Assembly: GCA_900319625.1 (NCBI GenBank)
Contig: ONPD01000007.1
Span: forward strand, 54,703-118,702
Length of the DNA: 64,000 bases
Source of the DNA: an uncultured Treponema sp.
Lineage (GTDB): Bacteria; Spirochaetota; Spirochaetia; Treponematales; Treponemataceae
Direction of reading: 5' to 3'
Each line of letters begins with the position of its first letter. Position 1 is the first letter of the stretch. The notes beneath the pieces are model-generated. The model saw nothing but the letters and a program-made list of their open reading frames with translations, made no database searches and was not told the origin of the DNA. Positions 32,252 to 42,079 of the stretch are shown here, piece after piece. A program made the position numbers and the translations under genes.

Positions 32252-33001
32252 TCAGTCTTCAAATTTTATGCTGGAAACTACGGTTTCGTCGGCGTCGTTG
32301 TAAGCTGATGCGCGCTTGAAAAGACCGCCGCGTTTTTCCTGAGTCGGTTCGGAAGAAGAGGTATCTGCAGTCTGGCTTTTTCTGGCAGTTTTGGCTTTTG
32401 GAGATGTAAGAAAAGCGAAGAGGCTTCCACAAAGACCGCCTGCAATATTTATTATGATTTTAATACCGTCTGCCAGCGAAGCATTTTCCAGCTCAAAGAT
32501 TTCACGGAAAATAAAAAGAAAGAATACCACAAGAAAACTCACAGGAATCTTCTTTTTGGAAAGAGAAACGAATGAGTTTAGGAAAATCATCATAAAAATC
32601 ACTGCAGAAGAACCGGTAAGAGAAGTTTTTGAAAAGCAGGCTGTAAGAACGCCGGAAAACAAAATGCAGACAGCCATCATAATTGCAATCACGACAGTTC
32701 CATATCGCTCTTCCATTGACGGTCCAAGAAGCAGGACAAAAATCATATTGCAGACAAGGGTGGAAGCAGAAGCGGCGCCGAAGGAATAAAGCACAAGGCG
32801 CAGGTAGGAAAGAGGATTTGAAGCCATAAAGGGCATTTTCCCTGCGGCTGTTGTAGGTGATATAAGATAATTATGAGAAAGCTGCCCCTTTAAGAGCAGG
32901 GAATCAAGAATAAAAAGGATAATACAGATAAAAGCAAAGGTAAGGGTCGCAGGAGCGTCGTAGATAAATTTCAGTCCGAAAAAAGATTTTTTATTAGCCA
33001 T
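32252..33001 (-). CDS. rhomboid-like membrane protein, probably inactive
   Basis: A 249-aa protein with about six transmembrane helices. ATG 33001 has a TATAAT box ending 6 nt upstream. Rhomboid hallmarks are CNMIFVLLLGPSMEERYG (the N...GPxxE segment) and SLTGSSAVIF, where S132 would be the serine nucleophile. The partner histidine expected in an H-I-A-G or H-L-G-G motif is replaced by asparagine (N185 in IINIAGGLCGSL). It is therefore probably a pseudoprotease. The C-terminal ~50 residues are a charged cytosolic tail. It is divergent from clpS, 64 bp away. Confidence 0.7.
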   Translation of the reverse strand: MANKKSFFGLKFIYDAPATLTFAFICIILFILDSLLLKGQLSHNYLISPTTAAGKMPFMASNPLSYLRLVLYSFGAASASTLVCNMIFVLLLGPSMEERYGTVVIAIMMAVCILFSGVLTACFSKTSLTGSSAVIFMMIFLNSFVSLSKKKIPVSFLVVFFLFIFREIFELENASLADGIKIIINIAGGLCGSLFAFLTSPKAKTARKSQTADTSSSEPTQEKRGGLFKRASAYNDADETVVSSIKFED

Positions 33002-33049
33002 ATATTCATTATACATTGAGTTTTTTTTATTTTCTACTTTGACTTTTTG

Positions 33050-33058
33050 TGTTATATT
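33050..33058 (+). promoter_or_regulatory. extended -10 promoter of clpS
   Basis: TGT-TATATT ends 7 nt before ATG 33066. There is no RBS, so this is predicted leaderless and supports 33066 over the in-frame start at 33039. The opposite strand carries the rhomboid -10 box (33008-33013), giving back-to-back leaderless starts. Confidence 0.6.
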
Positions 33059-33065
33059 TATCGGT

Positions 33066-33377
33066 ATGAGTAATATTGATAATCAGGCGGAGAATACAGG
33101 CAGCGGATTTGCAGAAGACACTAGCTTCGAGCTGCCACCAGAGCGCAAGGTCGTTTTTTATAATGATGACTTTACGACTATGGAATTTGTAGTTGACGTT
33201 CTGGTTTCCATTTTTAACAAATCTCACGAAGAAGCTGAAGCCCTTATGACTGCCGTTCATGAAAACGGTTCCTCAGTTGTAGGCGTTTATACTTTTGACA
33301 TTGCTGTATCCAGGGCAAACCTTACAAAGCAGGTGGCCCGCAAAAACGGATTCCCTCTCAGAGTAGAAGTAGAGTAA
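33066..33377 (+). CDS. clpS: ATP-dependent Clp protease adaptor ClpS
   Basis: An adaptor that delivers N-degron substrates to ClpA-ClpP. The 103-aa protein has the ClpS core: KVVFYNDDFTTMEFVVDVLVSIF (the YNDD and TMEFV residues form the N-degron pocket), HEEAEALMTAVHENGSSVVGVY and the final GFPLRVEVE. The N-terminal ~27 residues are a flexible tail. It lies 12 bp before clpA, the usual arrangement of this pair. It starts at ATG 33066 from a -10 box 7 nt upstream. Confidence 0.95.
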   Translation: MSNIDNQAENTGSGFAEDTSFELPPERKVVFYNDDFTTMEFVVDVLVSIFNKSHEEAEALMTAVHENGSSVVGVYTFDIAVSRANLTKQVARKNGFPLRVEVE

Positions 33378-33389
33378 CAGGATAGAACT

Positions 33390-35810
33390 ATGCCAGATAA
33401 GGAAGATTTTTCAAAGGGCGTAGTAAGACAGATGAAAGTAAGCCCTATGCTTACTAAGATTCTTTCTGAATCGCTTTTAAATGCAAAGCAGTCTCATCAT
33501 CAGTTTTTTACGCCGGAACACGTTCTTGCGGCTGCAATCAGAAATGAATTTGTAGAAAATCTTCTTTCGGCAAGCGGCGCAGATTTTGAATATCTAAAAA
33601 CTCATCTTATTTCATATCTGAATACAAAAATGCCCCTTGTTTCTGAAAATGCCAATCCGGAGCTGGTAAAAGGCCCCGTAGAATCTGCAGGCTTTCAGAA
33701 TATGATGAACAAGGCAGTTTTCCACTGTGTAGCAAGTTCCAGCGACGTAATCGACATTACAGATGTTCTGGTGAGCATGTATGACGAGGGCAGAAATTAC
33801 TGTTCTTATTTTTTGAAAACCAGCGGTGTTGACCGTCTTAAACTGCTTGAAATAATCAGCAGAAACAAGCCGGTAAACCGCGAAAATACAGACAATCCTT
33901 ACGGAAGAAAGGCTCAGGGAAATCCCAATGGTATCCCGGAGGGCTTACTTTCAAATAACGCGGGCGGACTTGAACGCTTTGCAACAAACCTAACTGAACT
34001 TGCAAAAAAAGGCGCCTTCGACCAGCTTATTGGCCGGGAAGAAGAGCTTGAACGCACGATTCAGGTGCTCTGCCGCCGAACAAAGAATAACCCCCTGCAT
34101 GTAGGGGACGCCGGCGTTGGTAAGACTGCCCTCACCCAGGGCCTTGCCCAGCGCATTATTGAAGGCCGCGTTCCTCAGGCACTTAAAGATTTTACCATTT
34201 ATTCTCTTGATATCGGACTTTTACTTGCGGGTTCAAAATTCCGCGGTGATTTTGAAGAGCGACTTCATTCAATTATTGATGAACTTAAAAAGAAGAAAAA
34301 GGTTATCCTTTTTATCGATGAAATCCACATGATTATGGGAGCCGGTACAAACGGCAATTCTCAGATGGATGCCGCAAATCTTTTAAAGCCTGTTCTTGCA
34401 ACAGGAGAGGTGAAATTTATCGGTTCTACAACCTTTGAAGAATATTCAAAGAACTTTGAAAAGGACCGTGCCCTTGCCCGCCGCTTCCAGAAGATTGATA
34501 TTCCGGAGCCAAGTCCGGATGAAACTGTAAAAATCCTCAAGGGGCTTTCTAAAAAATACGAAGAATATCATCACGTAAAATACAGCGCAGCCGCTATTGA
34601 AGATGCAGTAAAGCTTTCGGTTCAGTATCTTGCTGAACGCCGTCTGCCGGACAAGGCAATCGACATTCTTGATGAGGCCGGAGCCTACCTTCACATCACA
34701 AAAACAGGCGGCTTTTTGGGAAATACAAAAATTTCTGAGGACAAAAAGGTCGTTACAATTTCGGGCTATGATGAGCTTGAAATGCAGGAAAAAACAGTTC
34801 CGGCTCCCTACCCTCTTGTAACGCCGGCTTTAATCCGTAAGGTAACCGCAAAAATTGCAAAGCTTCCTATTGATTCAGTTCAGGGAGAAAACAAAGAAGC
34901 CCTGCGCCAGATAGAAGATTCCATGCGTAAGGAGATTTTCGGTCAGGAAAAGGCAATTATCGCCCTTGGAAAATCCGTAAAGCGCGCCAGAGCCGGCTTC
35001 AGAAATCCTGAAAAACCGGAAGCCTGCTATCTTTTTGTGGGACCTACAGGCTGCGGAAAAACAGAGCTTGCCCGAACTCTTGCAAAAATATTAAATGAAC
35101 CGCTTCTGCGCTATGATATGAGTGAATATCAGGAAAAGCATACAGTAAGCCGACTTGTGGGTTCCCCACCGGGATACGTTGGCTTTGAGGAAGGCGGACA
35201 GCTTACAAAGGATATCCGCAAGAATCCTAAGGCAGTTGTTCTTTTTGATGAAATTGAAAAAGCTCACGAAGATATTTATAACGTTCTTCTCCAGGTTCTG
35301 GATTACGGAAGCCTTACTGATAATCAGGGAAGAAAGGCTGATTTCCGTAACTGCATAATCATCATGACAAGTAATGCCGGTGCCCGCGATCTGGAAAAAC
35401 AGGGAATCGGCTTTGGCTCAGAAAATAACGATAATCTTGAAGCTTCATTAAAAGAAGCAGTTGATAAGGAATTCCCGCCGGAGTTCCGTAACCGCCTTGA
35501 TGCAGTAATTCCATTCGGCTACCTGGACCTGGAAATTGTAAAAAAGGTCTGCAAAAAGGAAATCGCCCGTCTTGCAAAACGCATGGCAGAAAAAAAGGTT
35601 ATTCTTTCTGTTACAGATTCCTGCGTAGACTACCTTACAAAGCTTGGCTACTCAAAGGAATTCGGAGCGCGAAACGTTGCCCGCACAGTTGAAGACAAAA
35701 TTGCAGACCAGCTTGTGGACGAAGTTCTCTTTGGAAAGCTTGAAAAGGGCGGAAAATGCGAAGTTGATTTCAATTCAGAAGAAGACAAACTGATATTTAA
35801 AATAAATTAA
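33390..35810 (+). CDS. clpA: ATP-dependent Clp protease ATP-binding subunit ClpA
   Basis: An unfoldase of the ClpAP protease. The 806-aa protein has an N-terminal Clp_N repeat domain (about 1-150) and two AAA+ modules. The first has Walker [11 protein letters not shown] and Walker [12 protein letters not shown]. The second has [10 protein letters not shown] and [12 protein letters not shown], with [12 protein letters not shown] as pore-region sequence. There is no long ClpB-type middle coiled coil. Operon order clpS-clpA identifies it as ClpA and not ClpC. The sensing operon starts 6 bp after its stop, so read-through transcription is possible. Confidence 0.95.
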   Translation: MPDKEDFSKGVVRQMKVSPMLTKILSESLLNAKQSHHQFFTPEHVLAAAIRNEFVENLLSASGADFEYLKTHLISYLNTKMPLVSENANPELVKGPVESAGFQNMMNKAVFHCVASSSDVIDITDVLVSMYDEGRNYCSYFLKTSGVDRLKLLEIISRNKPVNRENTDNPYGRKAQGNPNGIPEGLLSNNAGGLERFATNLTELAKKGAFDQLIGREEELERTIQVLCRRTKNNPLHVGDAGVGKTALTQGLAQRIIEGRVPQALKDFTIYSLDIGLLLAGSKFRGDFEERLHSIIDELKKKKKVILFIDEIHMIMGAGTNGNSQMDAANLLKPVLATGEVKFIGSTTFEEYSKNFEKDRALARRFQKIDIPEPSPDETVKILKGLSKKYEEYHHVKYSAAAIEDAVKLSVQYLAERRLPDKAIDILDEAGAYLHITKTGGFLGNTKISEDKKVVTISGYDELEMQEKTVPAPYPLVTPALIRKVTAKIAKLPIDSVQGENKEALRQIEDSMRKEIFGQEKAIIALGKSVKRARAGFRNPEKPEACYLFVGPTGCGKTELARTLAKILNEPLLRYDMSEYQEKHTVSRLVGSPPGYVGFEEGGQLTKDIRKNPKAVVLFDEIEKAHEDIYNVLLQVLDYGSLTDNQGRKADFRNCIIIMTSNAGARDLEKQGIGFGSENNDNLEASLKEAVDKEFPPEFRNRLDAVIPFGYLDLEIVKKVCKKEIARLAKRMAEKKVILSVTDSCVDYLTKLGYSKEFGARNVARTVEDKIADQLVDEVLFGKLEKGGKCEVDFNSEEDKLIFKIN

Positions 35811-35815
35811 AAACA

Positions 35816-36784
35816 ATGCTCAAAAAAATTAAATTTAATTTCTTTTCCATTCTTTTTGTCTCAACCTCCCTGTTTTTTATTACGCTTTTTTCAATTTCTG
35901 TCACAAGATATATTAAAAACCGGGCCCTGGAATTTGAAAACGTTCTTGAAGACAGAAATTATCACATACTAGTTACAGGCGATTACGAAAATGCCTTATT
36001 TTTATCCCAGGTTTTTGAAGGGGCTGAATCCCTCAGTGCAAATTACAATTCAATTGTAGAACTTTACGTTCCTCAGTCTTATGCTCAGAACGAAAGTCTT
36101 CAGCATCTTTTTGACTACGTTTCCTTTGCAAATGCAGATGCAGTAATCGCATATCTTCCGCAAAATGATGATTTAACAGACCTTGTAATGCCCGAAAAAA
36201 ATGATTCTCATCAGATTCCAATAATCACAATAGGAAGCTATCATCCTCAGATTCCACAGGTAGCCTACATAGGTATTAACTATTCTGAAATGGGAAAAAA
36301 GACGGCAGAAGAAGCGGTTCTACTTACAAAACAAAGCGGACTCATCTTTCTTGTTCAGGGCGACATAGGAAACAGCAGCCATAATTCAAGCTTTATGAAC
36401 AGCTTTTATTCAGCCCTTGCAAAGGAATACGGCTCAACTTATCCTCTGTATATTATAGACGACATCCCGCAGGAAGCAGAGCTTATTGAAAAATACAAAA
36501 TTCAGCCTGAGCAGAATCTTGTTTTCATAACAGTAAACGAGTATGCTGCCGTCCAAACTTCACAGCTTCTTTCTACTTACGGCGAACTTCACACCAGTAT
36601 TATCTGTGTCGGAAACACAGAAATCACAGAAAATCTTTTTGAGCGGGGAAAAATTACCGAAATCATCGCTGTCGATCCTAAAAAAATCGGCTGTCTGGCA
36701 ATTTCAGAAATCTTTGAATATTTTGCCCTTCATAATTCAAATAACTATCTGAACGCAGAAATTCAGATTAGGAAGGCTAAATAA
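35816..36784 (+). CDS. membrane-anchored periplasmic sugar-binding-type sensor (XylFII-like)
   Basis: A 322-aa protein with an uncleaved-looking N-terminal transmembrane segment (about 11-30) followed by a periplasmic-binding-protein type 1 fold (HILVTGDYENALFLSQVFEGA, ADAVIAYLPQND, PIITIGSYHPQIPQVAYIGINY, GLIFLVQGDIGNSS, IICVGNTEITENLFERGKI). The stop overlaps the kinase start by one base (TAATG), so the two are translationally coupled. By analogy with the clostridial XylFII-LytS sensor, it probably binds a sugar outside the membrane and signals through the kinase. The ligand is not known. Confidence 0.72.
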   Translation: MLKKIKFNFFSILFVSTSLFFITLFSISVTRYIKNRALEFENVLEDRNYHILVTGDYENALFLSQVFEGAESLSANYNSIVELYVPQSYAQNESLQHLFDYVSFANADAVIAYLPQNDDLTDLVMPEKNDSHQIPIITIGSYHPQIPQVAYIGINYSEMGKKTAEEAVLLTKQSGLIFLVQGDIGNSSHNSSFMNSFYSALAKEYGSTYPLYIIDDIPQEAELIEKYKIQPEQNLVFITVNEYAAVQTSQLLSTYGELHTSIICVGNTEITENLFERGKITEIIAVDPKKIGCLAISEIFEYFALHNSNNYLNAEIQIRKAK

Positions 36785-38346
36785 TGGTCAGAAATATACT
36801 TATGTTTTTTTTAAATATTTTCAGATATTTTCAAAGCAAAAGTCTCCGCTGGCGCATTATGCTCTCAATTTTTGTTTCGATTTTCATACTTATGATTACA
36901 CTTCTGGCAGTTTACAGAGTTGAATATTATTCGGTAAAAATAATCGGAAGCGCCTACAAATCAAATATGGAGCTCACCTCCTTTACAGATTCCCTGAACC
37001 TTACCGAAAAAGCCCTGGAAAACTACATAAATTTTCACACCTTCGACAGTATCGATTCCTATTACAGCTACAGAAATAAGGTTTCTGAATATATGGAAAA
37101 AATGCAGATGCGCCCCTCCCAGGATTTAGTTCAGCAGAAGGAATATCTTGTATCTCAGTTTACGCAGAATTTTCTTTTGAACAGCGGAAGGGCCATTCAC
37201 GCAAGGCGGGCAAACGACTTTAATTCGCTTAATTATTACTATAACAGAACCATCAGCTGCTACAATATGCTTATGAATCAACTTTCGGAGTTCAACTCCC
37301 TGCTTTTGCAGCAGAACGCAATGAACTATAATCACAACCTGGAGCAGATGAACAGCCTTTACAAACTGAGTTTTCTTCTCTTCCTTACCATATCTTCTAT
37401 TATTGTTACGGTTATGTATTTTTCCGTTTCACAGATTGTAAGACCGCTTAAACAAATTTCAAGTGTTGCCCATAAAATCTCCCAGCGGAATTTTAATGTT
37501 CCTCTTTTTTATGCTAAAAGACATGATGAAATCGGAAACATCTGTGATGCCTTTGACAGAATGATTATCAGTATCCGGGAATATATCGATGCAATCTGGG
37601 AAAAAGCGGTAACTGAAGCTGAACTCAAAGAAAAAGAAGTTGAAATGCAGGCTTTGTATGCCGATGCCCAGCTGCGAGCCCTTCAGAATCAGATTAACCC
37701 TCACTTTTTGTTCAATACTCTGAATACCGGCGCCCAGCTTGCCATGATGGAAGGCGCCGACAAAACCTGCTTTTTCATTGAACAGACTGCTGACTTCTTC
37801 CGCTACAATATTCAGCAGAAGAACAAGACTGTCTCAATTGACGAAGAACTTAAATTGGTCGATAATTTTGTTTATATTATGAGCGTCCGCTTCGGAAACC
37901 GCCTTCAGTTTGAAAAGCAGCTTCCGGAAGGTGACTATGAAAATCAGTTTACAGAGCAGATTCCGGTTATGACCCTGCAGCCTCTTGTAGAAAACTGCAT
38001 AAAGCATGGGCTTAAAAATTCAATCGGGCGGGTCGTTCTGAACATTCAGAGATTCGAAAAGTTTATCCAGATTTCTGTTTCTGACAACGGCAGCGGCTTT
38101 CCTGCTCAAATAAGGGACAATATTTTTGCGGCAATTCAAAATTCGGATAAGGACGGCCTTCAGAATGTTCTTGTTTCCCTTGACTCCAATGCAGTAAAAA
38201 AAGATGAAGGCGGAAACGGAACCGGGCTTATCAACGTATTTATGCGGCTTAAGCTGTATTTCCATAGAAACGATGTTTTTGACATCACAGAAAATGACGA
38301 TGGAAAAGGAACAAAATTCATAATCAGGATTCCGGTAAATGTATAA
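36784..38346 (+). CDS. LytS/YesM-type sensor histidine kinase
   Basis: A 520-aa inner-membrane kinase. TM1 is at about 25-48 and TM2 at about 195-218, bracketing a periplasmic helical sensor. HAMP follows (VRPLKQISSVAHKISQRNFN). The phosphoacceptor is H307 in ALQNQINPHFLFNTLN, the signature of the His_kinase family. The ATPase domain has QPLVENCIKHGL and SDNGSGFP, then GTGLINVFMRL. It overlaps the downstream regulator by 8 bp. Together with the upstream binding protein it forms a sensory complex candidate for extracellular sugar. Confidence 0.92.
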   Translation: MVRNILMFFLNIFRYFQSKSLRWRIMLSIFVSIFILMITLLAVYRVEYYSVKIIGSAYKSNMELTSFTDSLNLTEKALENYINFHTFDSIDSYYSYRNKVSEYMEKMQMRPSQDLVQQKEYLVSQFTQNFLLNSGRAIHARRANDFNSLNYYYNRTISCYNMLMNQLSEFNSLLLQQNAMNYNHNLEQMNSLYKLSFLLFLTISSIIVTVMYFSVSQIVRPLKQISSVAHKISQRNFNVPLFYAKRHDEIGNICDAFDRMIISIREYIDAIWEKAVTEAELKEKEVEMQALYADAQLRALQNQINPHFLFNTLNTGAQLAMMEGADKTCFFIEQTADFFRYNIQQKNKTVSIDEELKLVDNFVYIMSVRFGNRLQFEKQLPEGDYENQFTEQIPVMTLQPLVENCIKHGLKNSIGRVVLNIQRFEKFIQISVSDNGSGFPAQIRDNIFAAIQNSDKDGLQNVLVSLDSNAVKKDEGGNGTGLINVFMRLKLYFHRNDVFDITENDDGKGTKFIIRIPVNV

Positions 38347-39886
38347 TATACTTATAACAGACGACGAACAGATAGCTATTGATTCTCTCAAATTCATCAT
38401 TTCAAAGAATTTTGATTCTAATGTTACTCTTTTTACTGCCCAGTCCGGTACCGATGCCCTGCAGATTATCAATCAGGAAAAAATCGACATTGTCTTTATG
38501 GATATCAATATGCCGGGCCTGACAGGTCTTGATACGGTAAGCTGCATAAACAAGCTGCGCCCCGAAACTGTAATCATCATTATCAGTGCCTTTGACCGCT
38601 TCCAGTATGCTCAGGAGGCAATGAACCTGGGCGTTTTCAAGTACATCACAAAGCCGGTAAACCGCAACGTAATAATTCAGACTGTCCGCGAATCTATGAA
38701 CATCGTAGATAACAGGCGGGGCCAGCATTTTGACGAAGATGCCCTGCAGCGCAAAATGGATATGTTCTCCCCTATGATTGAAAACGATTTTATGTATTCT
38801 GTAATTTTCAATGGGGAAATGAACAGTGATTTGTCATCCTACCTGGAATACTTTAACATCGAAAATCCCCTCTGGTGCTTTTTTACAATGGAAATCCCCC
38901 GCGTAACAAAGAGCAACCAGCAGGACACTTATATGAATGTCCGTTCGGTTTTGAACGAGCAACACCGCTTTTTAGTAAGTTCATTTGTAATCAACCGGAT
39001 TGCAGTCTTCTTTCCTGTTCCGGAAGCCTATTCAGATTATCAGGAATTCCAGCAGGAGATGAAACGAATCTACCATATTCTGAGCAATAAAATCGGAAGC
39101 GGAATAAGAATCGGTGTAAGCAGAATCGAAAATGACAAAAATAAAATAATTCAGTCTTATAATGATTCACTTTTAACTTTGAACAAGGTTCCTGCCGATG
39201 GGGGCATAGTATTTTTTGGAGAGGAAGATGCTATCAGAACTCTGAATGCAAATCCGGCTGAAATTGAAAAGAAAATCTATAACAGAATTAAGATTGCAGA
39301 TTTCCCCGGTGTCCGTTCGCTTTTTGATGAATATTTTGCTGAGCTTGAATCTGCCTGCGGAAATCAGACAAAATTAAAATCGGCACTGATTGAATTCCTT
39401 GTAAATGCAAAAAACATTACATACGAAGCAGTTTCTTCCTACACAAATTCAAAATTTGATGATCTTTTTTCTTTTTTTGCGGCAGAAGACAACAATTCAG
39501 CCCTGAAAGATTTTGTAAGTCAGCTGCTTTCTGACTGTGTAAATGCTATTTCTTCCGTTAAAAAGCAGAAGGAAAACCCTATAATTGAAAAAGTCTGCTC
39601 TTATATCGATGATAATCTTGATAAGGATTTGTCACTTGATGTGCTTGCAAATGTTGCAGATGTAAGCACCTTCTATCTAAGCAAGTTATTTAAAGAAGAA
39701 AAATCCGAGAGCATTGTGAACTTTGTAACTAATAAACGCCTCGAACGCGCAAGACAACTTCTCAGCGAAACAAAATATTCTATAAAGGAAATTACGGCCT
39801 TTACCGGCTATAATGATCAGAATTATTTTTCGCGATTATTTAAAAATAAGTTTGGAATTTCACCTTCGGAATTCCGAAATAACTAG
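38339..39886 (+). CDS. YesN-type response regulator, AraC-family output
   Basis: A 515-aa DNA-binding regulator. The receiver domain is at 1-125 with acidic pocket TDDEQ, phosphoacceptor D55 in IVFMDINMPGLTGLD, and the conserved YITKPVNR lysine loop. A middle region of about 280 residues is typical of YesN proteins. The C-terminal AraC/XylS double helix-turn-helix starts near 415 (DLSLDVLANVADVSTFYLSKLFKEE, TAFTGYNDQNYFSRLFKNKFGISPSEFR). It is translationally coupled to the kinase gene. The likely target is the following XylF-like gene or a sugar transporter elsewhere. Confidence 0.92.
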   Translation: MYNILITDDEQIAIDSLKFIISKNFDSNVTLFTAQSGTDALQIINQEKIDIVFMDINMPGLTGLDTVSCINKLRPETVIIIISAFDRFQYAQEAMNLGVFKYITKPVNRNVIIQTVRESMNIVDNRRGQHFDEDALQRKMDMFSPMIENDFMYSVIFNGEMNSDLSSYLEYFNIENPLWCFFTMEIPRVTKSNQQDTYMNVRSVLNEQHRFLVSSFVINRIAVFFPVPEAYSDYQEFQQEMKRIYHILSNKIGSGIRIGVSRIENDKNKIIQSYNDSLLTLNKVPADGGIVFFGEEDAIRTLNANPAEIEKKIYNRIKIADFPGVRSLFDEYFAELESACGNQTKLKSALIEFLVNAKNITYEAVSSYTNSKFDDLFSFFAAEDNNSALKDFVSQLLSDCVNAISSVKKQKENPIIEKVCSYIDDNLDKDLSLDVLANVADVSTFYLSKLFKEEKSESIVNFVTNKRLERARQLLSETKYSIKEITAFTGYNDQNYFSRLFKNKFGISPSEFRNN

Positions 39887-39894
39887 GAATTGTT

Positions 39895-40953
39895 ATGAAA
39901 AACAAAAAAGTATTTAAAAATCTCTTAATTTCTCTTCTTTTCTCTGTCCAGTTTTTTTCAGGCTGTTCAAAAAAATCAGCTGATTCTCTGGCCCAGAAAA
40001 CAGCAAAAAAAGATTCCCTGACTCAGACTGAAATTACCGTCGGTTTTTCAATAGATACCCTTGCAATGGAAAGATGGCAGCGCGATCTTGATGTTTTTAT
40101 GAACACCGTAAACGAACTGGGAGCAAACATCATCGTTCAAAACGCCGGAAACAGCCTTGACGAGCAGAAAAGGCAGATTCACTATCTTGCAGAAAAGGGA
40201 ATAGATGTTCTGGTAGTTGTTCCCAAAGACGCGCTTGAACTTTCTGATTCTATTCAAAAAATAAAGGCAAAAAACATTCCTGTCGTAAGCTATGACAGGC
40301 TTTTGCGAAACTGTGATGTTGATTTATACGTAACGATTGACTGCTATGAGGTAGGACGTCTTATGGCAAATGGAATGCTTAATGTAACTAATAAAAGAAA
40401 CTGGTACTGCATTCTTGGCGCAAAAGAGGACTTCAATATGAGCATGGTGAGCACGGGACTGCGGCAGGCAATTACAGGCCGTAACATCAGCATTGATAAT
40501 ATTTTCTATACAGACGGCTGGAACTATGATTTATCTTACCAGCATATGCTTGACCTTATAAGTTCAAAAAAGATTCCTCAGGTGCTTATCTGTGGTAACG
40601 ATGCAATCGCATCAAGTGTGCTCCAGGCACTCAGGGAATACCGCTTTAACGACCATATTCCTATTTGCGGACAGGATGCTGATATCGAAGCCTGCCAGAA
40701 CATTCTTAGGGGAAGACAGGATTTTACTATTTACAAGCCGATTATGGAGCTTGCTGAAAAGTCTGCAGAGCTTGCTGTAGAACTTGCTAAGGTAAAAAAT
40801 GCAGAAAAGCTTGAAGGCGTTTCAGAAACAATTAATAACGGGGCAAAGGATGTCCCGGTTTTCTGGCTCAAGCCTACTTTAGTTGACAAAAATAACATAG
40901 AAGACATAATTATAAATTCAGGTTTCCATTCGAAATCAGAGATTTATCAGTAA
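39895..40953 (+). CDS. XylF-like sugar-binding lipoprotein
   Basis: A 352-aa ABC-type sugar-binding protein. The lipobox FSGC gives lipidated Cys at residue 24. The mature part follows the xylose-binding (XylF) subgroup: VGFSIDTLAMERWQRDLDVF, GANIIVQNAGNSLDEQKRQI, VVSYDRLLRNCDVDLYVTID and LICGNDAIASSVLQAL. An RBS precedes ATG, 8 bp after the regulator gene. No permease or ATPase gene follows, so it either serves a transporter encoded elsewhere or acts as a second sensor input. Confidence 0.85.
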   Translation: MKNKKVFKNLLISLLFSVQFFSGCSKKSADSLAQKTAKKDSLTQTEITVGFSIDTLAMERWQRDLDVFMNTVNELGANIIVQNAGNSLDEQKRQIHYLAEKGIDVLVVVPKDALELSDSIQKIKAKNIPVVSYDRLLRNCDVDLYVTIDCYEVGRLMANGMLNVTNKRNWYCILGAKEDFNMSMVSTGLRQAITGRNISIDNIFYTDGWNYDLSYQHMLDLISSKKIPQVLICGNDAIASSVLQALREYRFNDHIPICGQDADIEACQNILRGRQDFTIYKPIMELAEKSAELAVELAKVKNAEKLEGVSETINNGAKDVPVFWLKPTLVDKNNIEDIIINSGFHSKSEIYQ

Positions 40954-40962
40954 GGAATAAAG

Positions 40963-41760
40963 ATGACCACGAAAGAACTTTCAGAAGAGATTTTCAAAAG
41001 ATACGGGGCGATAACCCGTGCCCGCGGATATTTTTTATACACAAAAAAAGGAGTCCGCCTTACTGATATGTTTCTTGAGAACGGAAGGGCCGTTCTCGGC
41101 TGGCATACAGGCTCGGCTTTCACTCAGATGAAAAATTATCTTTCCCGCGGACTTACAGGAAGCTTCAGAACTGAGGAAAGCTGCCGGCTCCAGAAGGCTG
41201 TTTCAAAACTTCTGAAGAAAGAAGTAAAGCTATTCTGTTTTTCTGATAAAAAATCAGCTTTGACCGCTTCAATTAATTTTTCAAGCGATAAATCAGGCTT
41301 CTGGAAGCCCTTCAACAAGAAGATTGACTACTCAAATTTTGAGTCGCTTGTAATCTGTCCGCCTTTAAGCTGGACAAACAACTTTTTTCTTCTTGCCCTT
41401 GATAAAAAGCTTTATGATGAAATTGCCGCTCAGCTTCCGCCGGAGCTTCCGGGCCAGGTAAAGTTCCCCTTTGCATTAGAAGCCGCTGCTAGCCGCGCCA
41501 TTTACGATTATCTGGCAGAAGAAGCTGTCCGCGAAGAAAAGGACTTGTTTATTTACGATACCTTCCTGAATCCATATTTTACCCGAAACGGCTGTTATCT
41601 GACTCCAAAAATCAGCCGTGAAAAATATGACGACTTTGTTCTCTACTGTCTTGATAAGCACATTATCATCAATCCTCATTATGAAGGCCAGTCTTATGTG
41701 CCTTACAAGGTTGATAAAGGCAATTTTTCGGCAATTAAAAGCTCACCTTTTGCCTTTTAA
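40963..41760 (+). CDS. hypothetical protein, possibly a degenerate aminotransferase-like fold
   Basis: A 265-aa soluble protein not clearly recognised. The N terminus (YGAITRARGYFLYTKKGVRLTDMFLENGRAVLGWHTG) is reminiscent of the substrate-entry segment of class-III and related PLP aminotransferases. However, the protein is much shorter than that family and no PLP lysine context is visible. The C-terminal part (DDFVLYCLDKHIIINPHYEGQSYVPYKVD) also resembles an aminotransferase small domain. It follows the sugar-binding lipoprotein by 9 bp with an AAGGAATAAAG RBS, so it may belong to the same operon, though a functional link is not evident. Confidence 0.5.
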   Translation: MTTKELSEEIFKRYGAITRARGYFLYTKKGVRLTDMFLENGRAVLGWHTGSAFTQMKNYLSRGLTGSFRTEESCRLQKAVSKLLKKEVKLFCFSDKKSALTASINFSSDKSGFWKPFNKKIDYSNFESLVICPPLSWTNNFFLLALDKKLYDEIAAQLPPELPGQVKFPFALEAAASRAIYDYLAEEAVREEKDLFIYDTFLNPYFTRNGCYLTPKISREKYDDFVLYCLDKHIIINPHYEGQSYVPYKVDKGNFSAIKSSPFAF

Positions 41761-41773
41761 TGTCGAAAATTAA

Positions 41774-42067
41774 ATGATGAATCCGGAAGTTTTATTTTAT
41801 ATTATCAAGCTTGCAGTTTATGGAATCGTAACTTTTCTTGCTATCCTTCTTATGTCAAAAATGAGGGATGCGGCCTGGATGTGCGTAATCTGCGGATTTT
41901 TATGTAATTATGCGGGAACCGTTCTGGAAATCTTAATTGAACTGGGAATCCTTTCTAAAGGAAAAATCTGCCTCGCAGGCATCCCTCTTCTTTCACTTCT
42001 TTCAATGCTAATTCCGGCGCTCTTTTTTATTCTGGGATTTATTATTATGCTTTGCAGAAAAATATAG
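41774..42067 (+). CDS. small integral membrane protein
   Basis: A 97-aa protein with three predicted transmembrane segments (about 5-25, 33-52, 70-93) and very few charged residues. It is not recognised as a family. The second ATG at 41777 is an equally possible start and no clear RBS is present. It lies 13 bp after the previous gene and 12 bp before the ASCH gene, so it is probably co-transcribed. Confidence 0.6.
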   Translation: MMNPEVLFYIIKLAVYGIVTFLAILLMSKMRDAAWMCVICGFLCNYAGTVLEILIELGILSKGKICLAGIPLLSLLSMLIPALFFILGFIIMLCRKI

Positions 42068-42079
42068 GGACTTTTAATT

